Below are positions 52,801 to 63,000 of a stretch of 64,000 bases of DNA, one piece after another. Position numbers and translations under genes: made by a program. This DNA is from Nocardia sp. NRRL S-836 (lineage in GTDB: Bacteria > Actinomycetota > Actinomycetes > Mycobacteriales > Pseudonocardiaceae): contig NZ_LGDY01000091.1 of assembly GCF_001279525.1 (NCBI RefSeq), positions 620,001-684,000 on the forward strand, in the 5' to 3' direction. Position 1 is the stretch's first letter; each line of letters opens with the position of its first letter. The notes under the pieces were generated by a model. That model made no database searches and had not been told where the DNA came from. It saw only the letters and a program-made list of their open reading frames with translations.

Positions 52801-55800
52801 CCACCTCTCGCGGGTGCACGGCGTCACGAAGCTGGTCCTCACCAGCCGCCGCGGCCTGGACGCGCCCGGCGCGGCCGAACTGGCCGCCGAGCTCGGCGCG
52901 GTGGTCGAGGCCTGCGACGTCTCCGACCGCGACGCACTGGCGGCGTTGCTCGACTCGATCCCCGACCTGACCGGGATCGTGCACGCCGCCGGTGTGCTCG
53001 ACGACGGCGTCATCACGGCCCTGACGCCCGAGCGCGTGGACACCGTGCTGCGCCCGAAGGCCGACGCGGCCGTGGCGCTGCACGAGCTGACCCGCGACCG
53101 GCCGCTGAGCCAGTTCGTCCTGCTCTCCTCGGTCTCCGGCATCCTCGGTGGTCCGGGGCAGGCGAACTACGCCGCGGCGAACGCCGTGCTCGACGCACTG
53201 GCCGAGCAGCGGGTCGCCGAGGGGCTGCCCGCCCGGTCGCTCGCCTACGGGCTGTGGGCGGAGGGCATGGCCGACGGGTCCGATGTGGACCGACTGAGCC
53301 GTGACGGCTTCGGCGCACTGTCCGAAGAGGAGGGTTTGGCGCTGTTCGACGCCGCGCTCGCCGCGGAGACGGCGGTGCCGGTGCCGGTGAAGCTGGACCT
53401 CGCGACGTTGCAGGTCCACGCCCGCACCTCGCCGATCCCGGCCGTCCTGCGCGGCCTGGTGCGGGTCCCGCGCCTGCGCAGCGCCGTGAACGCCCAGGCG
53501 GTGTCCGCACTCCTGGACACCCTGTCGAGGCTCTCCGACGCCGAGCAGCGTGCCCACGTGACCGAGCTGGTCCGGGTTCGCGTTGCCGAGGTCCTGGGCC
53601 ACGCCGGCACGGGCGCGGTGGAGGTGGGACGGGCGTTCACCGAGCTGGGCTTCGACTCGCTCACGGCGGTCGAGCTGCGCAACCGGCTCGGCGAGGCCAC
53701 CGGCCTGCGGCTGCCCGCGACGCTGATCTTCGACTACCCGACCCCCCGGGCGCTGGCCGACCACGTCCGCACCGAGCTCCTCGGTGCGACGGCCACCGCC
53801 GCGGTTGTGCCGGCGCGGTCCGCCGCACCGGACGAGCCGATCGCGATCATCGCGATGAGCTGCCGCTACCCCGGTGGCGTCCGCTCGCCGGAGGACCTGT
53901 GGCGGCTGGTCGCCCAGGGCACCGACGCGATCACGCCGTTCCCCGCCGACCGCGGCTGGGACCTGGAGGACCTGTACGACCCGGACCCGGACCGCACCGG
54001 GAAGAGCTACACCCGCGAGGGCGGGTTCCTGCTCGACGCGGCGGACTTCGACGCCGAGTTCTTCGGCATCTCGCCCCGCGAGGCGATGACCGTCGACCCG
54101 CAGCAGCGCCTGCTGCTGGAGACCGCCCAGGAGGCCTTCGAACGCGCCGGGATCGACCCGGTCACGTTGAAGGGCAGCCCCACCGGCGTGTTCGCCGGGG
54201 TGATGTACAACGACTACGCCTCCCGCCTGACGAGCACCCCCGACGGGTTCGAGGGCCTGCTCGGCACCGGCAGCGCGAACAGCGTCCTGTCCGGCCGGGT
54301 GGCCTACACGTTCGGGCTGGAGGGTCCGGCGGTGTCGGTGGACACCGCGTGCTCGTCGTCGCTGGTGGCACTGCACCTCGCGGCGCAGGCGCTGCGGTCG
54401 GGCGACTGCGACCTCGCACTGGCGGGCGGCGCGACCGTGATGGCCACGCCGAACCCGTTCATCGAGTTCTCCCGGCAGCGCGGTCTGGCCGCCGACGGCC
54501 GGTGCAAGCCGTTCGCCGCGGCGGCGGACGGCACCGGCTGGTCGGAGGGTGCCGGGTTCCTGCTGCTGGAGCGGTTGTCCGATGCCCAGCGCAACGGCCA
54601 TCGCGTTCTCGCGGTGGTCAGGGGTTCCGCGGTGAACCAGGACGGTGCGTCCAACGGTCTCACCGCACCGAACGGCCCGTCCCAGGTGCGCGTGATCCGC
54701 CAGGCCCTCGCGGCCGCGCGGCTGTCCACTTCGGACGTAGACGCGGTCGAGGCGCACGGAACGGGTACCGCGCTGGGAGATCCGATCGAGGCGCAGGCGG
54801 TGCTGGCCACGTACGGCCAGGACCGGGACGTGCCGCTGGTGCTCGGCTCGGTGAAGTCCAACATCGGCCACACCCAGGCCGCGGCCGGTGTCGCCGGGAT
54901 CATCAAGATGGTCGAGGCGATGCGGCACGGGATCATCCCGGCGAGCCTGCACATCGACTCCCCGTCCCCGCACGTGGACTGGGCCGGGGGTGCGGTCGAA
55001 CTGGCCACCGCGGCCCGGCCGTGGGCGAAGCAGGACCGTCCGCGTCGTGCGGCCGTCTCGGCGTTCGGCATCAGCGGCACCAACGCCCACGTCATCCTCG
55101 AACAGGGACCGGACGTCCCGGTGCCGGCCCGCGCGGTCAGGACGCCGGCGCTGCTCCCGTACGTCCTCTTCGGACGGACGGAGAACGCCCTGCGCGGGCA
55201 GGCGGAGCGCCTGCTCAACGCGGAGCTCGCTGAACCGGTGGACGTCGCGTACTCCCTGGTGACCACGCGTGCCGTGCACGAGCGGTGCGCGGTCGTGACG
55301 GGGAGTCCGGCCGACCTGCGCGCTGGGCTCGCCGCTCTGGCGGACGGGCAGCCCGCGGCGAACGTGACGATCGGCCGGGCCGGCACGGGCAAGCTCGCCG
55401 TGCTGTTCACCGGTCAGGGGTCACAGCGGCTGGGCATGGGCCGCGAGCTGTACGCGGCGTTCCCGGTGTTCGCCGCGGCCTACGACGAGATCGCGGCGTT
55501 GTTGCCCGCAATCCGGGAGATCGACGACGCCGAGGTGCTCAACCGGACCGGCAACGCGCAACCGGCGCTGTTCGCGCTGGAGGTGGCGCTGTACCGGCTG
55601 GTCGAGTCGTGGGGTGTGCGGCCGGACTTCCTGGCCGGTCACTCCATCGGCGAGCTGAGCGCGGCACACGTCGCCGGGGTGCTGTCGTTGCGGGACGCGG
55701 CGAAGCTGGTCGAGGCCCGTGGCCGGCTGATGCAGGCAGTGCCCGGCGGCGGCGCGATGGTGGCCGTCGAGGCCACCGAGGACGAGGTGCGCGACCACCT

Positions 55801-58800
55801 GACCGCCGAGGTCGGCCTGGCCGCCGTCAACGGTCCGTCCGCCGTCGTGCTGTCCGGCGTGGAGGCCCCGGCGCTGGCCGTGGCCGAGGTCTTCCGCGCC
55901 CGGGGCCGCCGGATCAAACCACTCGCGGTCTCGCACGCCTTCCACTCGGCGTTGATGGACCCGATGCTCGCCGAATTCGCCGAGGTCGCGCGCTCGCTGG
56001 ACTACCGCGAGCCCGTGATCCCGGTCGTGTCGAACGTGACCGGCCACCTGGCGACGGAGCTGACCGACCCGGAGTACTGGGTCCGGCACGTGCGGGACAC
56101 CGTCCGCTTCGCCGACGGGATCCGCGCGCTGGAGGCCGCGGGCGTCACCAGGTTCGCCGAGCTGGGGCCGGACGGCGTGCTGTCCGCGATGGGACAGGAC
56201 TGCGCGAGCGACGCGGCGGTGTTCGTCCCGTTGCTGCGCAAGGACCGCACCGAGCCGCAGGCCGTGGAAAGCGCTTTCGGCCGCCTGGTGGCGGCGGGTG
56301 TGGCCGTGGACTGGGAGGTGTTCTTCGCGGGCACCGGTGCCCGGCGCACGGACCTCCCGACCTACGCCTTCCAGCGCGAGCGGTTCTGGCTCGACAGCGG
56401 CCCCTCGACCGGCGACGCCGCAGGGCTCGGCCTGACGACGACCGAGCACCCGCTGCTCGGTGCGACGGTGTCGACGCCGGGCGGGGACGGGCTGATCTGC
56501 TTCGGCAGGCTGTCGCGCGCCGCCCAGCCGTGGCTGGTGGACCACACCGTGTTCGGTGCGGCCCTGGTGCCCGGCGCGGCCCTGGTCGAGATGGCCGTCC
56601 GGGCGGGCGACGAGCTCGGCTGCCCGGAGGTGGCCGAGCTGACCCTCGCGGCGCCGATGGTGCTGCCCGACCAGGGTGGCCTGGCCGTGCAGGTCGTCGT
56701 CGGCGCCGCTGCCGAGGACGGCGGACGCGAGGTCGCGGTGTACTCGAGGCGGGCGGACGCCTCCATCGAGCAACCGTGGACCCACCACGCGGCCGGTGTG
56801 CTCGTGCCCGAGGAGAACCGCCTTCCCGCGGTGGCCGGAGCGTGGCCGCCCGCGGAGGCGGAGGTCCTCGACGTGGAAGGCCTCTACTCCGACCTCGCGG
56901 CCACCGGCCTGAGCTACGGCCCGGTGTTCCAGGGCCTCACCTCCGCCTGGCTGCGGGACGAGGAGATCTTCGCCGAGGTGGTGCTGCCGGCCGTGGCCCA
57001 CGGTGACGTGGCCCGCTTCGGCATCCACCCGGCGCTGCTCGACGCGGCCCTGCACCCCATCGGGCTGCTCGGGTTCGCCGGGGAGGCGACCGCGCGGCTG
57101 CCGTTCCTGTGGCGCGACGTCTCGCTGCACGCCACGAACGCGACAGCGGTCCGCGTGACGGTGACCCCCACCGGTGCCGACTCGGTCCGGCTGGAGATCA
57201 CCGACACCGCGGGCGCACCGGTGCTCACCGTCGGATCGTTGCTGCTGCGCGAGGTCTCGGCGGCGCAGCTCAGCGCCGGACCGTCCACTTCGGACCGGAT
57301 CTTCCTCACGGGGTGGGTCCCGGTCACGGGTGACGGCACCCCGGTGGCCTGGGCCCACCACGACGAGATCGGGCCGGACGTGCCACCGGTGACGGTGCTC
57401 GGGGTGCGACCGCCCGCACAGGCGGTTCCGCGTGCCGTGCGCGACGTGCTCGTGAGCACGCTCGCCACCGTCCAGGAGTGGCTGGCGGACGAGCGCAACG
57501 CGGACGGCAAGCTCGTCGTGCTCACCCGCGACGCGGTGCGGACGCGCCCTTGCGACGAGATCAACCCGGTCACGGCCTCGATCTGGGGCCTGATCCGCAG
57601 TGCCCAGGCGGAAAACCCCGGCCGGCTGGTGCTGCTGGACGCCTCCGGGCCCGACGTGGCACTGGCGGTCCCGCACCTCGCGGAGGAAACGCAGCTCGCG
57701 GTGCGCGACGGCGTCGTGCACGCCTGCCGGCTGCTTCCCGCGAGCAGCGCGCCGGAACTGGTTCCCCCACAGGGGGAGAGCACCTGGCGGCTGGACGCAC
57801 CGGGCGAGGACCGGTTCACGTTGTGCCCCTTCCCGGAAGCCGCCGCGCCACTGGAGGCACACGAGATCCGGATCGGCGTCCGTGCCGCGGGCGCCAGCTA
57901 CCGGGACGTGCTCACCCTCACGGGCAGCGGGCCCGGTGACGACGGGCTGCTCGGCCGCGAGGTCGCGGGCGTCGTCGTGGAGGTGGGGCAGGGTGTCACG
58001 GACCTCCGCGTCGGCGATGCGGTGATGGGCCTGGTGCACGGCGGTTTCGCTCCGGTGGTCCGCGCCGGGCGCGCGTTCGTCACCAAGGTTCCGCACTGGT
58101 GGACCTTCGAACAGGCGGCTTCCGTGCCGCTGGCGTTCCTGACCGCCTGGTACGCGCTGAACGACCTGGCCGGGTTGTCGGCGGGGGAGGCGGTGCTGAT
58201 CAACGCCGCGGCCGGCGGCGTGGGCATGGCCGCCACCCAGATCGCCCACCACCTCGGTGCGGAGGTCTACGGCACGGCCGCCGAGGGCAAGTGGGACGTC
58301 CTGCGCGCGGCGGGCCTGCCCGACAGCCACATCGCCTCGTCGCGGACCCTCGACTTCGAGCAGCGGTTCCTGACCTCCAGCAACGGCCGCGGCGTCGACG
58401 TCGTCCTCAACGGGCTCCCCGGTGACGCCGCCGAGGCCTCACTGCGGCTGTTGCCGCGCGGTGGGCGGTTCGTGGAAATGGGGAAGGGCGATCTTCGCCC
58501 GATGAGCGGTGCGGCAGGGCAGTATCCAGGTGTGACTCACCGGGTGCTCGACGTGACCGACGCGGGCGCCGACCGGATCGCCGCGATGTGGGAGGAGCTG
58601 ATCACGATGTTCGAGTCGGGTGCGCTCAGCCCACTCCCGATCCGTTCGTGGGACGTCCGCGAGGCGCCGGATGCGTTCCGCTTCCTCGGTCAGGCCCAGC
58701 ACGTCGGCAAGGTCGTGCTGACCGTGCCGAGGGCACTCGACGCGAGCGGCACGGTCCTCGTGACCGGCGGTACCGGTGGCCTCGGCGCTGTCGTGGCCCG

Positions 58801-60031
58801 GCACCTGGTCACCGCGTTCGGCGTGCGGAACCTCGTTCTCGTGAGCCGGCGGGGTGTGCACGCGCCGGGTGCGGCGGACCTGGCCGGTGAGCTGACCGAG
58901 CTGGGCGCCGGGGTCCGCATCGTGGCGTGCGACGCGGCCGACCGGTCCGAACTGGAAGACCTGCTGGAGAGCATCCCGGTGCTCACCGGTGTCGTCCACG
59001 CCGCCGGCGTGCTCGACGACGGCCTGTTCACCTCGCTGACGCCGCAGCGGCTGGAGGAGGTGCTGCGTCCGAAGGTGGACGCGGCCTGGAACCTGCACGA
59101 GCTGACGCTGGGCCGGGACCTGGCGATGTTCGTCCTCTTCTCCTCGGCCGCGGGCGTCCTGGGCACGCCGGGCCAGGCGAACTACGCCGCGGCGAACACC
59201 TTCCTCGACGCGCTCGCCGACCACCGGCGGTCGCTGGGCCTGCCCGCCTCGTCCCTCGCCTACGGTCTCTGGGCCGACGGCATGGGCGCGGGGACGGACG
59301 CGGGCCGGATGGCTCGCGACGGCATCGGTGCGCTCAGCCGGGCCGAGGGCCTGGAGCTGTTCGACCTGGCCACGTCCATGGCGGCACCGGCGACGGTGCC
59401 GGTGAAGCTGGACCTGGCCAGGCTCAGGGCACACGCCGAAACCGCTTCCGTGCCACCACTGTTGCGGGCGCTGGTGCCGCCGCAGCGCGCTCGCCGGTCG
59501 GCCTCGGTCGACGCCGGACAGGCGGACGAGCTGAGGCGGCGGCTGGCCGGCCTGTCCGAGACCGACGCCCGGCAGGCGTTGCTCGGCCTGGTCCGCGGGC
59601 AGGCGGCGGCCGTGCTCGGTCACGCCGGACCGGACGTGATCGAGCCCGACCGGGCGTTCACCGACCTGGGCTTCGACTCGCTGACCGCGGTCGAGCTGCG
59701 CAACCAGCTCGGTGAGGCGACCGGCCTGCGCCTGCCGGCCACGCTGATCTTCGACTACCCGACCCCGGACGCCATGGCGGAGTTCCTCCAGGGCGAGGTG
59801 GTACCGGCGAACGCCACCGGTGTGTCCGGAGTGGACACCGGGATCGCCGAGCTGGAAGCGGCGTTGGCGGCGCTGGACCCGGCGACCACCGACGGGGCGG
59901 GCGTGGAAACCAGGCTGCGCCGGCTGGTCGCGCTGTGGCGGGACAAGACCCGGGCCGGTTCCGGCGACGGGACCGACATCGAGTCGGCCACCCTGGACGA
60001 CATGTTCTCCCTGCTCGACAACGAACTCTGA
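37898..60031 (+). CDS. PKS-D: giant type I PKS, modules 5-8
   Basis: 7,377 residues (about 780 kDa) from ATG 37898, which has GGGG six bases upstream and starts directly at the docking coil ([20 protein letters not shown]). An in-frame ATG at 37883 lacks a ribosome site. Four modules in order: KS-AT-DH-ER-KR-ACP, KS-AT-DH-KR-ACP, KS-AT-DH-KR-ACP, KS-AT-DH-ER-KR-ACP, then a docking region with a Glu/Ala-rich helix and terminal [12 protein letters not shown]. All four ATs carry HAFH (malonyl) and share a shortened segment between GQGSQ and QPALFA/QPAIFA (44 residues, versus 51-56 in AT1 and AT4). The M5/M8 ATs and the M6/M7 ATs resemble each other pairwise, suggesting module duplication. No stop or frameshift interrupts the reading frame. 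Confidence 0.95.
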   Translation: MDENAKLRDYLTRVTGELQRTRNRLAEVEDREAEPIAVVGMGCRFPGGVRTPEQFWDLLVTGRHGITEFPGNRGWDVDGLFDPDPDHLGTSYVRLGGFVHDADEFDPEFFGVSPREAVSMDPQQRLLLETSWEALERAGIDPSSLKGSRAAVFMGTNGQDYARDLPRGVEGVEGYLGTGTAGSVLSGRISYVLGLEGPSVTVDTACSASLVTLHLAVRSLRAGESDLALSGGATVMSDPGAFVEFSRQRGLARDGLVKAFAAASDGTGWGEGAGVVVLERLSDAQRNGHQVLAVIRGTAVNSDGASNGLTAPNGPSQQRVIRAALTDARLSAKDVDAIEAHGTGTTLGDPIEVQALQAVYGRGRETGRPLHLGSVKSNIGHTQAAAGVASVIKMILALRNAVLPASLHIDAPTPQVDWSSGAISLLTENRTWPAGRVRRAGVSSFGISGTNAHVILEQAPESAELPERGPVPALVPWVLSGRTDAALRAQAEALLSVEGEPADIGYSLAATRATGQCRAVVTGTGTDSLRAGLRAVAQGTGAPGVTTGVAVGGQLAVMFTGQGSQRLGMGRELYAAFPVFAEAYDEIAALLPGIREIDDAEVLNQTGNAQPALFALEVALYRLVESWGVRPDFLIGHSVGELAAAHVAGVWSLEDAAKIVAARGRLMQALPSGGGMAAIQAGEDEVRAALRDGVDIAAVNGPEAVVISGAADAVAEVAARFAAAGRKTKALAVSHAFHSALMDGMLAEFAEVVRGVTFQTPKIALVSNVTGQLARTEDVCDPGYWVRHVRDAVRFADGVGTLAAAGVTRYLELGPDGVLCAAGQDCADGRFVPVLRRDRDEVATLLAGLAELHVHGGRVDWSAYLRGGRVVDLPTYPFQRDRYWLPVTAPAGDASGLGLSSLDHPLLGAAVSVADADGFLFTGVLSTRTHPWLADHVVMGAVVVPGTALVELAVRAADETGLTGVEELTLQAPLVLPENAGVHVQLWVGAPDEARRRPLTLHSRPGGAAVDAPWTLHASGSLAAAPQATSWDLTEWPPAGAEAVPLDGHYRELAALGLDYGETFQGLRAVWRRGEDTFAEVALPDAARDQAGRFGLHPALLDAALHALALDEGGQARLPFAWTDVALHASGAADLRVRLSPAGTDAVTLRVADGEGTPIATVGSLAVRPVSAEQIRTAADQNGLYELAWKPVTPAGGDAPEWVRWDDLGEAVPPVVVHRAEGEDVHDTVAATLDVLQRWLADERFETAKLVVQTVGAVSTGVDDLAVGPAVAAVWGLVRSAQSEHPDRFALVDADEITDAVLTCDEPQLAVRGDQLLVPRLVATETTGRLVPPAGDWRLGMSGKGTVDHLVLEPVAARPLAPTEVRVAVRAAGLNFRDVLNVLGMYRGEAGLLVSELAGVVTEVGASVTDLAPGDEVMGLVAGGGGPAAVVERQMITRKPAGWTFEQAATVPLVFLTAYYALCDLGELKAGESILIHSAAGGVGMAATQLAHHLGAVVYGTASEGKQHVLREAGIDGERIASSRTLDFEQRFGRVDVVLNALAGDFVDASLRTTAPGGRFLEMGKADVRDADDVAAHHPDVRYQAFDLSEAGPERTAQMWTALVELFDRGVLEPLPVRAWDVRQARAAFRFLSQAKHIGKVALSMPRTAEPGGTVLVTGGTGGLGAVVARHLVTDHGVRRLLLTSRRGLAAPGAQALVEELTGLGAEVSAAACDVADRAALAALLDGVELTGVVHAAGVLDDGTIDSLTPRRVAGVLGPKADAARYLHELTTPHDLAFFITFSSAAGVLGAPGQGSYAAANAYLDALAEHRRALGLPGQSMAWGLWAAGMGEALGDADLARLRNGGTPALTVPEGLALFDAALAADAPVAVPIKLDLPALRASARGTALPAVLGGLVRTPGRRAAQSGAGRGSSLARRLASLTEAEQDHALLDLVRTEVGLVLGHVTAGGIEPGRGFTDLGFDSLTAVELRNRLSAATGLRLPSTVTFDHPTPVALAGFLRAELLGELGLAGTPQVRAQVAAGDDPIAIVAMSCRFPGGVRSPEDLWALVSEGREGISPFPDDRGWDLAALFDTTPGKQGVSNTRVGGFLEDAGDFDPEFFRISPREALAMDPQQRLLLEVSWEAFERAGLKPVDLRGSTTGVFAGAIYHDYASQLKTIPDDVEGFLGTGTSGSMMSGRIAYTFGFEGPAVSVDTACSSSLVALHMAAHSLRSGECDLALAGGVTVMSTPGPFIDFSKQQAMALDGRCKAFADGADGVSWGEGVGMLLLERLSDARRNGHPVLALLKGSAVNQDGASSGLTAPNGPSQQRVIRQALANAGLSASDVDVVEAHGTGTRLGDPIEAQALLATYGQDRREPLWLGSVKSNIGHTQAAAGVAGVIKMVQAMQSGVLPRTLHVDEPSGQVDWDRGAIRLLTEQVEWPRTGAPRRASVSSFGFSGTNAHVVLEHVPAPAAAQAEPNPPAVVPLVLSARSDEALREQAGRLAADLGSKSLLELGYSLVTTRQAHERRAVVVGADRESALAGLSAFATTGQAATVVTGLAAPGRLAFLFAGQGTQRLGMGSGLYEAFPVFAQAYDEVCGQLPGIRDISDAEVLAQTGNAQPAIFALEVALFRLIRSWNVTPDFVAGHSIGEIAAAHVAGVFSLQDAATLVSARGRLMQALPAGGAMVAVEATEDEVREHLSPEVCLAAVNGPNAVVLSGAAAPTLEVAGRFERLGRRAKRLAVSHAFHSALMEPMLAEFRAVAESVEYREPAVPMVSTVTGALVGPGVVTAPEYWVEHVREPVRFADGLTALAGLDVTRFLEIGPDAALSGLGQHTVEAVFVPSLRKDRDESTSLVTALGTLFSHGVDVGWQEYFAGSGAAVVDLPTYPFRRQRFWLHSTPGAGDAASLGQGALDHPLLGATVTLPDSGGLVLTGRLSLDAQPWLAGHRVMGTVLLPGTAFAELAVQAGDEVGCDTVEELVLQAPLVLGSAALQLRVSLSDSEVDGRRTVTVHSRPEGADDEWTLHATGTLIPGGGGPGAEETGWPPENAVPVDLDGFYATLAEAGLDYGGVFRGLRAAWRRGEETFAEVELPEGTDVSRFGLHPALLDAALHAVGLSGGQARLPFSLAGLTLHAAGATALRVRLAPAGSGALSLRVADGTGAPVLSVDRLALREISEEQLRPVDQAERDALFTVDWVPVTANVQPPGQEAAVVHSVPEGAADVVTAEVLGLLQSWLAEDREAKLVVRTTPGLPAHAAVSGLVRSAQAEHPDRFVLVHGDGDVAAAVGTGEPEVLLADGELRVPRLVRSRATGRDDWSLDGTVLVTGGTGGLGALVARRLVERHGVRNLLLVSRSGGDSPQAPQLVRELTELGAEVTVAACDVSDRGQLETALALVPADRPLRGVVHAAGVLDDGVLDALTRDRVEAVLRPKADAAWHLHELTGGLDLFVTFSSIAGTLGAPGQANYAAANGFLDGLAVHRRTLGLPATSIAYGLWDEGMGHGQAAGPAGFAALSAEDGLALFDLVALGEDANPVAMRLDVAAVREGAKATGVVPHVLRSLVKVRPRRTARTEEGAGLRERLGALPPAERLRQLLDLIRTEVALVLGHTSPDAVETDRAFGDLGFDSLTAVELRNRVDAATGLRLPATLTFDYPTPLALAEFIQAEFLDELAGPATPVFASVALADDPIAIVGMACRYPGGVGSPEDLWDLVTNGRDGVTRFPEDRGWDVDGIYHPDPDAQGKTYTREGGFLHDAGDFDPEFFGISPREALAMDPQQRLLLEVSWEALEHARIDPAGLKGTPTGVFAGLMYHDYGARLGALPDGVEGFIGTGTSGSVLSGRVAYTLGLEGPAVTVDTACSSSLVAMHWAMQVLRSGECSMALAGGVTVMASPDTFIGFSRQRGLAVDGRCKSFSADADGTGWSEGVGVLVLERLSDARRNGHRVLAVVRGSAVNQDGASNGLTAPNGPSQQRVIRQALASAGIESSTVDVVEAHGTGTPLGDPIEAQALLATYGQERAEEPLYLGSIKSNIGHTQASAGVAGVIKMVQALRHGVLPATLHLQEPTPHVDWAAGEVSLLTEQRAWPAVDRPRRAAVSSFGISGTNAHVILEQAEDELAPPRADVELPVVPWVVSGRSEQALHEQAARLLEIGGQPADLGLSLATTRTSHDHRAVVVGSTPEELRAGLAALSAGETTASVTTGRVLSGRTAVLFTGQGSQRVGMGSGLYEAFPVFAQAYDEVCGHLPGIREITDAEVLAQTGNAQPAIFALEVALFRLVRSWGVVPDFVAGHSIGEIAAAHVAGVLSLADAATLVSARGRLMQELPAGGAMVAVQATEDEVREHLSPKVSLAAVNGPNAVVLSGAATQTLKVAKKFEKLGRRTKRLAVSHAFHSALMEPVLAEFRAVAESLTYAAPSIPVVSTVTGQLVTDRLTDAEHWVEHVRETVRFADTVSWLHDRGVTRFLEVGPDGVLSAMGADTADGLFTSFLRKDRDEAASAMTGLAAAYTRGEQVDWSAVFAGSDARIVDLPTSAFQHQRFWLAAAATGADVSAAGLVPAEHPLLGAAVPFADGDGWVLTGRLSLATHPWLADHSALGAVLMPGTGLLELVVRAGDEAGCGTVEELTVQAPLLLPASGSLDVQVLVGAADGADRRPVSVHSRSAHGAWTEHAVGTLSPGTSAPSFDLAAWPPAGEAVELDGLYEDFAAAGLAYGPVFQGLRAAWRAGDDVWAEVALPEAEHDQAGRFGLHPALLDAALHTIGLLPGEGTRLPFAFGSVTLHATGATTVRVRVTSTGTDRVAVLVADSTGVPVATIGSLVVRAASAEQLRTTGEPLYELSWVPVPAQGTPVEHVPLRDVGDDVPAALVLDVPAGEPREVLHGALTAVQGFLAEERFADARLVVVTDGSLSGAAVRGLVRSAESEHPGRFVLVEGGDVAAALATGEPQVRVHDGETLAPRLVRARTASPATWGEGTVLVTGGTGGIGAAVARHLSRVHGVTKLVLTSRRGLDAPGAAELAAELGAVVEACDVSDRDALAALLDSIPDLTGIVHAAGVLDDGVITALTPERVDTVLRPKADAAVALHELTRDRPLSQFVLLSSVSGILGGPGQANYAAANAVLDALAEQRVAEGLPARSLAYGLWAEGMADGSDVDRLSRDGFGALSEEEGLALFDAALAAETAVPVPVKLDLATLQVHARTSPIPAVLRGLVRVPRLRSAVNAQAVSALLDTLSRLSDAEQRAHVTELVRVRVAEVLGHAGTGAVEVGRAFTELGFDSLTAVELRNRLGEATGLRLPATLIFDYPTPRALADHVRTELLGATATAAVVPARSAAPDEPIAIIAMSCRYPGGVRSPEDLWRLVAQGTDAITPFPADRGWDLEDLYDPDPDRTGKSYTREGGFLLDAADFDAEFFGISPREAMTVDPQQRLLLETAQEAFERAGIDPVTLKGSPTGVFAGVMYNDYASRLTSTPDGFEGLLGTGSANSVLSGRVAYTFGLEGPAVSVDTACSSSLVALHLAAQALRSGDCDLALAGGATVMATPNPFIEFSRQRGLAADGRCKPFAAAADGTGWSEGAGFLLLERLSDAQRNGHRVLAVVRGSAVNQDGASNGLTAPNGPSQVRVIRQALAAARLSTSDVDAVEAHGTGTALGDPIEAQAVLATYGQDRDVPLVLGSVKSNIGHTQAAAGVAGIIKMVEAMRHGIIPASLHIDSPSPHVDWAGGAVELATAARPWAKQDRPRRAAVSAFGISGTNAHVILEQGPDVPVPARAVRTPALLPYVLFGRTENALRGQAERLLNAELAEPVDVAYSLVTTRAVHERCAVVTGSPADLRAGLAALADGQPAANVTIGRAGTGKLAVLFTGQGSQRLGMGRELYAAFPVFAAAYDEIAALLPAIREIDDAEVLNRTGNAQPALFALEVALYRLVESWGVRPDFLAGHSIGELSAAHVAGVLSLRDAAKLVEARGRLMQAVPGGGAMVAVEATEDEVRDHLTAEVGLAAVNGPSAVVLSGVEAPALAVAEVFRARGRRIKPLAVSHAFHSALMDPMLAEFAEVARSLDYREPVIPVVSNVTGHLATELTDPEYWVRHVRDTVRFADGIRALEAAGVTRFAELGPDGVLSAMGQDCASDAAVFVPLLRKDRTEPQAVESAFGRLVAAGVAVDWEVFFAGTGARRTDLPTYAFQRERFWLDSGPSTGDAAGLGLTTTEHPLLGATVSTPGGDGLICFGRLSRAAQPWLVDHTVFGAALVPGAALVEMAVRAGDELGCPEVAELTLAAPMVLPDQGGLAVQVVVGAAAEDGGREVAVYSRRADASIEQPWTHHAAGVLVPEENRLPAVAGAWPPAEAEVLDVEGLYSDLAATGLSYGPVFQGLTSAWLRDEEIFAEVVLPAVAHGDVARFGIHPALLDAALHPIGLLGFAGEATARLPFLWRDVSLHATNATAVRVTVTPTGADSVRLEITDTAGAPVLTVGSLLLREVSAAQLSAGPSTSDRIFLTGWVPVTGDGTPVAWAHHDEIGPDVPPVTVLGVRPPAQAVPRAVRDVLVSTLATVQEWLADERNADGKLVVLTRDAVRTRPCDEINPVTASIWGLIRSAQAENPGRLVLLDASGPDVALAVPHLAEETQLAVRDGVVHACRLLPASSAPELVPPQGESTWRLDAPGEDRFTLCPFPEAAAPLEAHEIRIGVRAAGASYRDVLTLTGSGPGDDGLLGREVAGVVVEVGQGVTDLRVGDAVMGLVHGGFAPVVRAGRAFVTKVPHWWTFEQAASVPLAFLTAWYALNDLAGLSAGEAVLINAAAGGVGMAATQIAHHLGAEVYGTAAEGKWDVLRAAGLPDSHIASSRTLDFEQRFLTSSNGRGVDVVLNGLPGDAAEASLRLLPRGGRFVEMGKGDLRPMSGAAGQYPGVTHRVLDVTDAGADRIAAMWEELITMFESGALSPLPIRSWDVREAPDAFRFLGQAQHVGKVVLTVPRALDASGTVLVTGGTGGLGAVVARHLVTAFGVRNLVLVSRRGVHAPGAADLAGELTELGAGVRIVACDAADRSELEDLLESIPVLTGVVHAAGVLDDGLFTSLTPQRLEEVLRPKVDAAWNLHELTLGRDLAMFVLFSSAAGVLGTPGQANYAAANTFLDALADHRRSLGLPASSLAYGLWADGMGAGTDAGRMARDGIGALSRAEGLELFDLATSMAAPATVPVKLDLARLRAHAETASVPPLLRALVPPQRARRSASVDAGQADELRRRLAGLSETDARQALLGLVRGQAAAVLGHAGPDVIEPDRAFTDLGFDSLTAVELRNQLGEATGLRLPATLIFDYPTPDAMAEFLQGEVVPANATGVSGVDTGIAELEAALAALDPATTDGAGVETRLRRLVALWRDKTRAGSGDGTDIESATLDDMFSLLDNEL
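37997..43920 (+). other. Module 5 (KS-AT-DH-ER-KR-ACP)
   Basis: KS Cys206 in TACSAS. AT Ser638 (GHSVG), HAFH at 735. DH His936 ([10 protein letters not shown]) and Asp1102. ER (~41900-42840) with GLNFRDVL and nucleotide loop [11 protein letters not shown] from 1477. KR Tyr1797 with LDD. ACP Ser1964. All reductive domains look intact, so a saturated two-carbon unit is predicted. Confidence 0.9.
43970..48850 (+). other. Module 6 (KS-AT-DH-KR-ACP)
   Basis: KS Cys2197; the KS reads [11 protein letters not shown] where the others have FSRQRGLA, a local divergence. AT Ser2630, HAFH at 2727. DH His2930 in [10 protein letters not shown] and Asp3091. KR Tyr3449 with LDD. ACP Ser3609. Predicted outcome: a trans double bond. 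Confidence 0.9.
48898..53780 (+). other. Module 7 (KS-AT-DH-KR-ACP)
   Basis: KS Cys3841. AT Ser4273, HAFH at 4370. DH His4572 in [10 protein letters not shown] and Asp4733. KR Tyr5091 with LDD; its Rossmann half is slightly short around [18 protein letters not shown] Ser5254. Following module 6 it should generate the second double bond of a conjugated diene. Confidence 0.9.
53830..59800 (+). other. Module 8 (KS-AT-DH-ER-KR-ACP, divergent ER)
   Basis: KS Cys5485; the usual MDPQQR reads VDPQQR. AT Ser5916, HAFH at 6013. DH His6216 in [10 protein letters not shown] and Asp6382. The ER (~57775-58730) departs from ER2 and ER5: ASYRDVL for [15 protein letters not shown] (Asn6769) for HxAAGGVG, and GDAAEASLR for GxFVDASLR, though the EMGK motif remains. 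KR Tyr7096 with LDD. ACP Ser7261. A saturated unit if the ER is active; otherwise the diene made by M6/M7 would be extended. Confidence 0.87.
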
Positions 60032-60052
60032 CTCTCTTCCACCTTTCCGTTC

Positions 60053-60081
60053 GTGGCAGCGTCCACACAGGACGCTGCCAC
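60053..60081 (+). promoter_or_regulatory. Perfect hairpin abutting the PKS-E ribosome site
   Basis: GTGGCAGCGTCC (60053-60064) and GGACGCTGCCAC (60070-60081) form a 12-bp stem with loop ACACA. The next base starts the AAGGAGG ribosome site (60082-60088) of PKS-E. It could act as a partial terminator, an RNA-processing or stability element, or a translation modulator between PKS-D and PKS-E. Which role applies is not visible from sequence. Confidence 0.6.
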
Positions 60082-60095
60082 AAGGAGGAATCGGC

Positions 60096-63000
60096 ATGAC
60101 CAGCGACGACCGGACGCTCGACTACTTGAAGCGGTTGACCACGGAGCTCCGCGACACCAGGCGTCGCCTGGACGAGGTCCAGGAGAGCGCAGCCGAGCCG
60201 CTGGCCGTCATCGGGATGGCCTGCCGGTACCCCGGCGGGGTGAGCTCGCCGGAGGACCTCTGGCGACTGGTGGCGCAGGGCGGTGACGGCGTGACCGGCT
60301 TCCCGGACAACCGGGGCTGGGACGTCGCCTCGCTCCACCACCCCGACCCCGACCACCGCGGCACCACGTACACCACCTCGGGCGGGTTCCTGCACGAGGC
60401 GGACCGGTTCGACGCGGAGCTGTTCGGGATCTCGCCCCGTGAGGCGCTGGCCATGGACCCGCAGCAGCGCCTGCTGCTGGAGGTCACGTGGGAAGCCCTG
60501 GAGCGCGCCGGAATCACCCCTGCCTCGCTGAAGGGGAGCGCCACCGGGGTGTTCGCCGGCGCGATGCGCACGGAGTACGTGTCCGGGTTGACGTCGGTGG
60601 CCGAGGACGTCGAGGGTTTCGTGGGCACCGGCTCGTCCAACAGCGTGCTGTCCGGCCGGGTGTCCTACACGTTCGGCCTGGAGGGGCCGGCGGTCACCAT
60701 CGACACCGCGTGTTCGTCCTCCCTGGTCGCACTGCACCTGGCCGGGCACGCCCTGCGCACCGGTGAGTGCTCGCTGGCGCTGGTCGGCGGGGTCACCGTG
60801 ATGTCCACGCCGGAGACGTTCGTCGAGTTCTCCCGCCAGCGCGGCCTGGCCGTCGACGGGCGGTGCAAGGCGTTCGCCGCCGCGGCCGACGGAACGGGGT
60901 GGTCCGAGGGCGCCGGGGTGCTGGTGCTGGAGCGGTTGTCCGACGCCCGCCGCAACGGGCACCGCGTGCTCGCGGTCGTCCGCGGTTCTGCGGTCAACCA
61001 GGACGGTGCCTCCAACGGGCTCACCGCTCCCAGCGGCCCGTCCCAGCAACGCGTGATCCGCCAGGCGCTCGTGAACGCCCGACTGTCCACATCGGACGTC
61101 GACCTGGTGGAGGCGCACGGCACCGGCACCCGGCTCGGCGACCCGATCGAGGCGCAGGCGCTGCTGGCCACCTACGGCCAGGGCCGGGACGAGCCGCTGT
61201 ACCTGGGCTCCATCAAGTCCAACATCGGTCACTCCCAGGCGGCCGCCGGGGTCGCCGGCATCATCAAGGTCGTCGAGGCCATGAAGCACGGCGTGCTGCC
61301 GCGCACCCTGCACGTCGACGCACCGTCGCCGCACGTCGACTGGACGGCCGGCGCGGTGGAACTGCTCACCGACGAGCGCCCGTGGCCCGCCGTGGACCGG
61401 CCCCGCCGCGCCGCGGTGTCGTCGTTCGGCCTGAGCGGCACCAACGCCCACGTCATCCTCGAACAGGCCGCGGACGAGCAGGAGGACGTCGAACGGACGG
61501 CTCCGCCGGTGCTGCCGTGGGTGGTGTCGGCCAAGAACGAGAACGGCCTGCGGGCCCAGGCGTCCCGTCTCCTCGATGCCGCGGCCGGAACCGATCCGCT
61601 CGACGTCGCCTGCTCGCTCGCCACGACCCGCGCCACGCTCGACCGGCGGGCCGCGGTGATCGGCTCGACCCGTGCCGACCTCGTGGCCGGTCTGACCGCG
61701 CTCTCACAGGGAACGCCCTCGCCCGCCGTCGTCACGGGCACCCCGCTGATCGGGCGCACCGCGTTCCTGTTCACCGGGCAGGGCAGCCAGCGCTGCGGCA
61801 TGGGTCGTGAGCTCCACCAAGCGTTTCCCGTCTACGCCGAGGCGTTCGACGCGGTGGTGGCCGCGCTGGACGAGCACCTGGACCGGCCGCTCGCCGGCGT
61901 GGTGTTCGGCGACGACCAGGACCTGCTCGACCGGATGACGTACCTGCAGCCGGCCCTGTTCGCCGTCGAGGTGGCGTTGTTCCGGCTGCTGGAGTCCTGG
62001 GGCGTGCGTCCCGATTTCGTCGCCGGCCACTCCATCGGTGAGCTCACCGCCGCACACGTCGCCGGTGTCTGGACGCTGGCGGACGCGGCGAAGGTCGTCG
62101 CCGCACGCGGCAGGCTCATGGAGGCACTCCCCACCGGCGGGGCCATGGTCAGCGTCCAAGCCGCGGAGGACGAGGTCCGCGCCGTGCTCACCGACGGCGT
62201 GGAGATCGGCGCGGTCAACGGCCCGGACGCGGTGGTGCTGTCCGGCGACGAGGACGCGGTCCTCGCGGTCGCGGAGTCGTTCGCCGCGCAGGGCCGCAAG
62301 ACCAAGCGGCTGCGCATGACCCACGCGTGCCACTCGGCGCGGATGGACGGCATGCTCGCCGAGTTCGCCGCGGTCGCCGGGAGCGTCTCCTACGGTGCCG
62401 CGACGATTCCGGTGGTGTCCAACGTGACCGGCAAGCTGGCCGGCACCGGCGAGGTCACCGTGCCGGGGTACTGGCCGCACCACGTCCGCCACGCCGTCCG
62501 CTTCGCCGACGCGATCACCTGGCTGCGCTCCGAGGGCGTCTCGCGGTTCGTCGAGCTGGGACCCGACGCGGTCCTGACCGCCATGGTCGCCCGCGTCCTG
62601 CCCGACGAGGACGTGCTGGCCGTGCCGATGGCGCGCGCCGGCCGTTCCGAGCCGGTGACGGCGACGACCGCCCTCGCCACGCTGCACGTGCGCGGCGGAC
62701 GCGTGGACTGGCGGACGTTCTTCGAGGGCACCGGCGCTCGCGCGGCGGAGCTGCCCACCTACGCGTTCCAGCACGACAGCTACTGGTTGAAGTCCGCGGG
62801 CAGCGCGGGAGACCCGGCCGGGCTGGGCCTGACCGACGCCCGCCACCCGCTGGTGGGTGCGTCGGTGGCGCTGGCCGACGACTCGCGACTCGTCCTCACC
62901 GGCCGGGTCTCGCTCTCGACCCACCCGTGGCTCGCGGACCACGTCGTCGCGGGCACGGCCGTCCTGCCGGGAACGGCACTGGTCGAGCTGGCGCTCCGTG

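Noticed and set aside
44021..55279. A 3,752-codon open frame on the minus strand, and similar long antisense frames at 23115-27356, 28726-33273 and 37262-43219
   Set aside because: They mirror PKS genes codon for codon in GC-rich DNA with few stops. Translations are Arg/His/Gly/Val-rich low-complexity strings with no domains, while the plus strand encodes intact PKS motifs.
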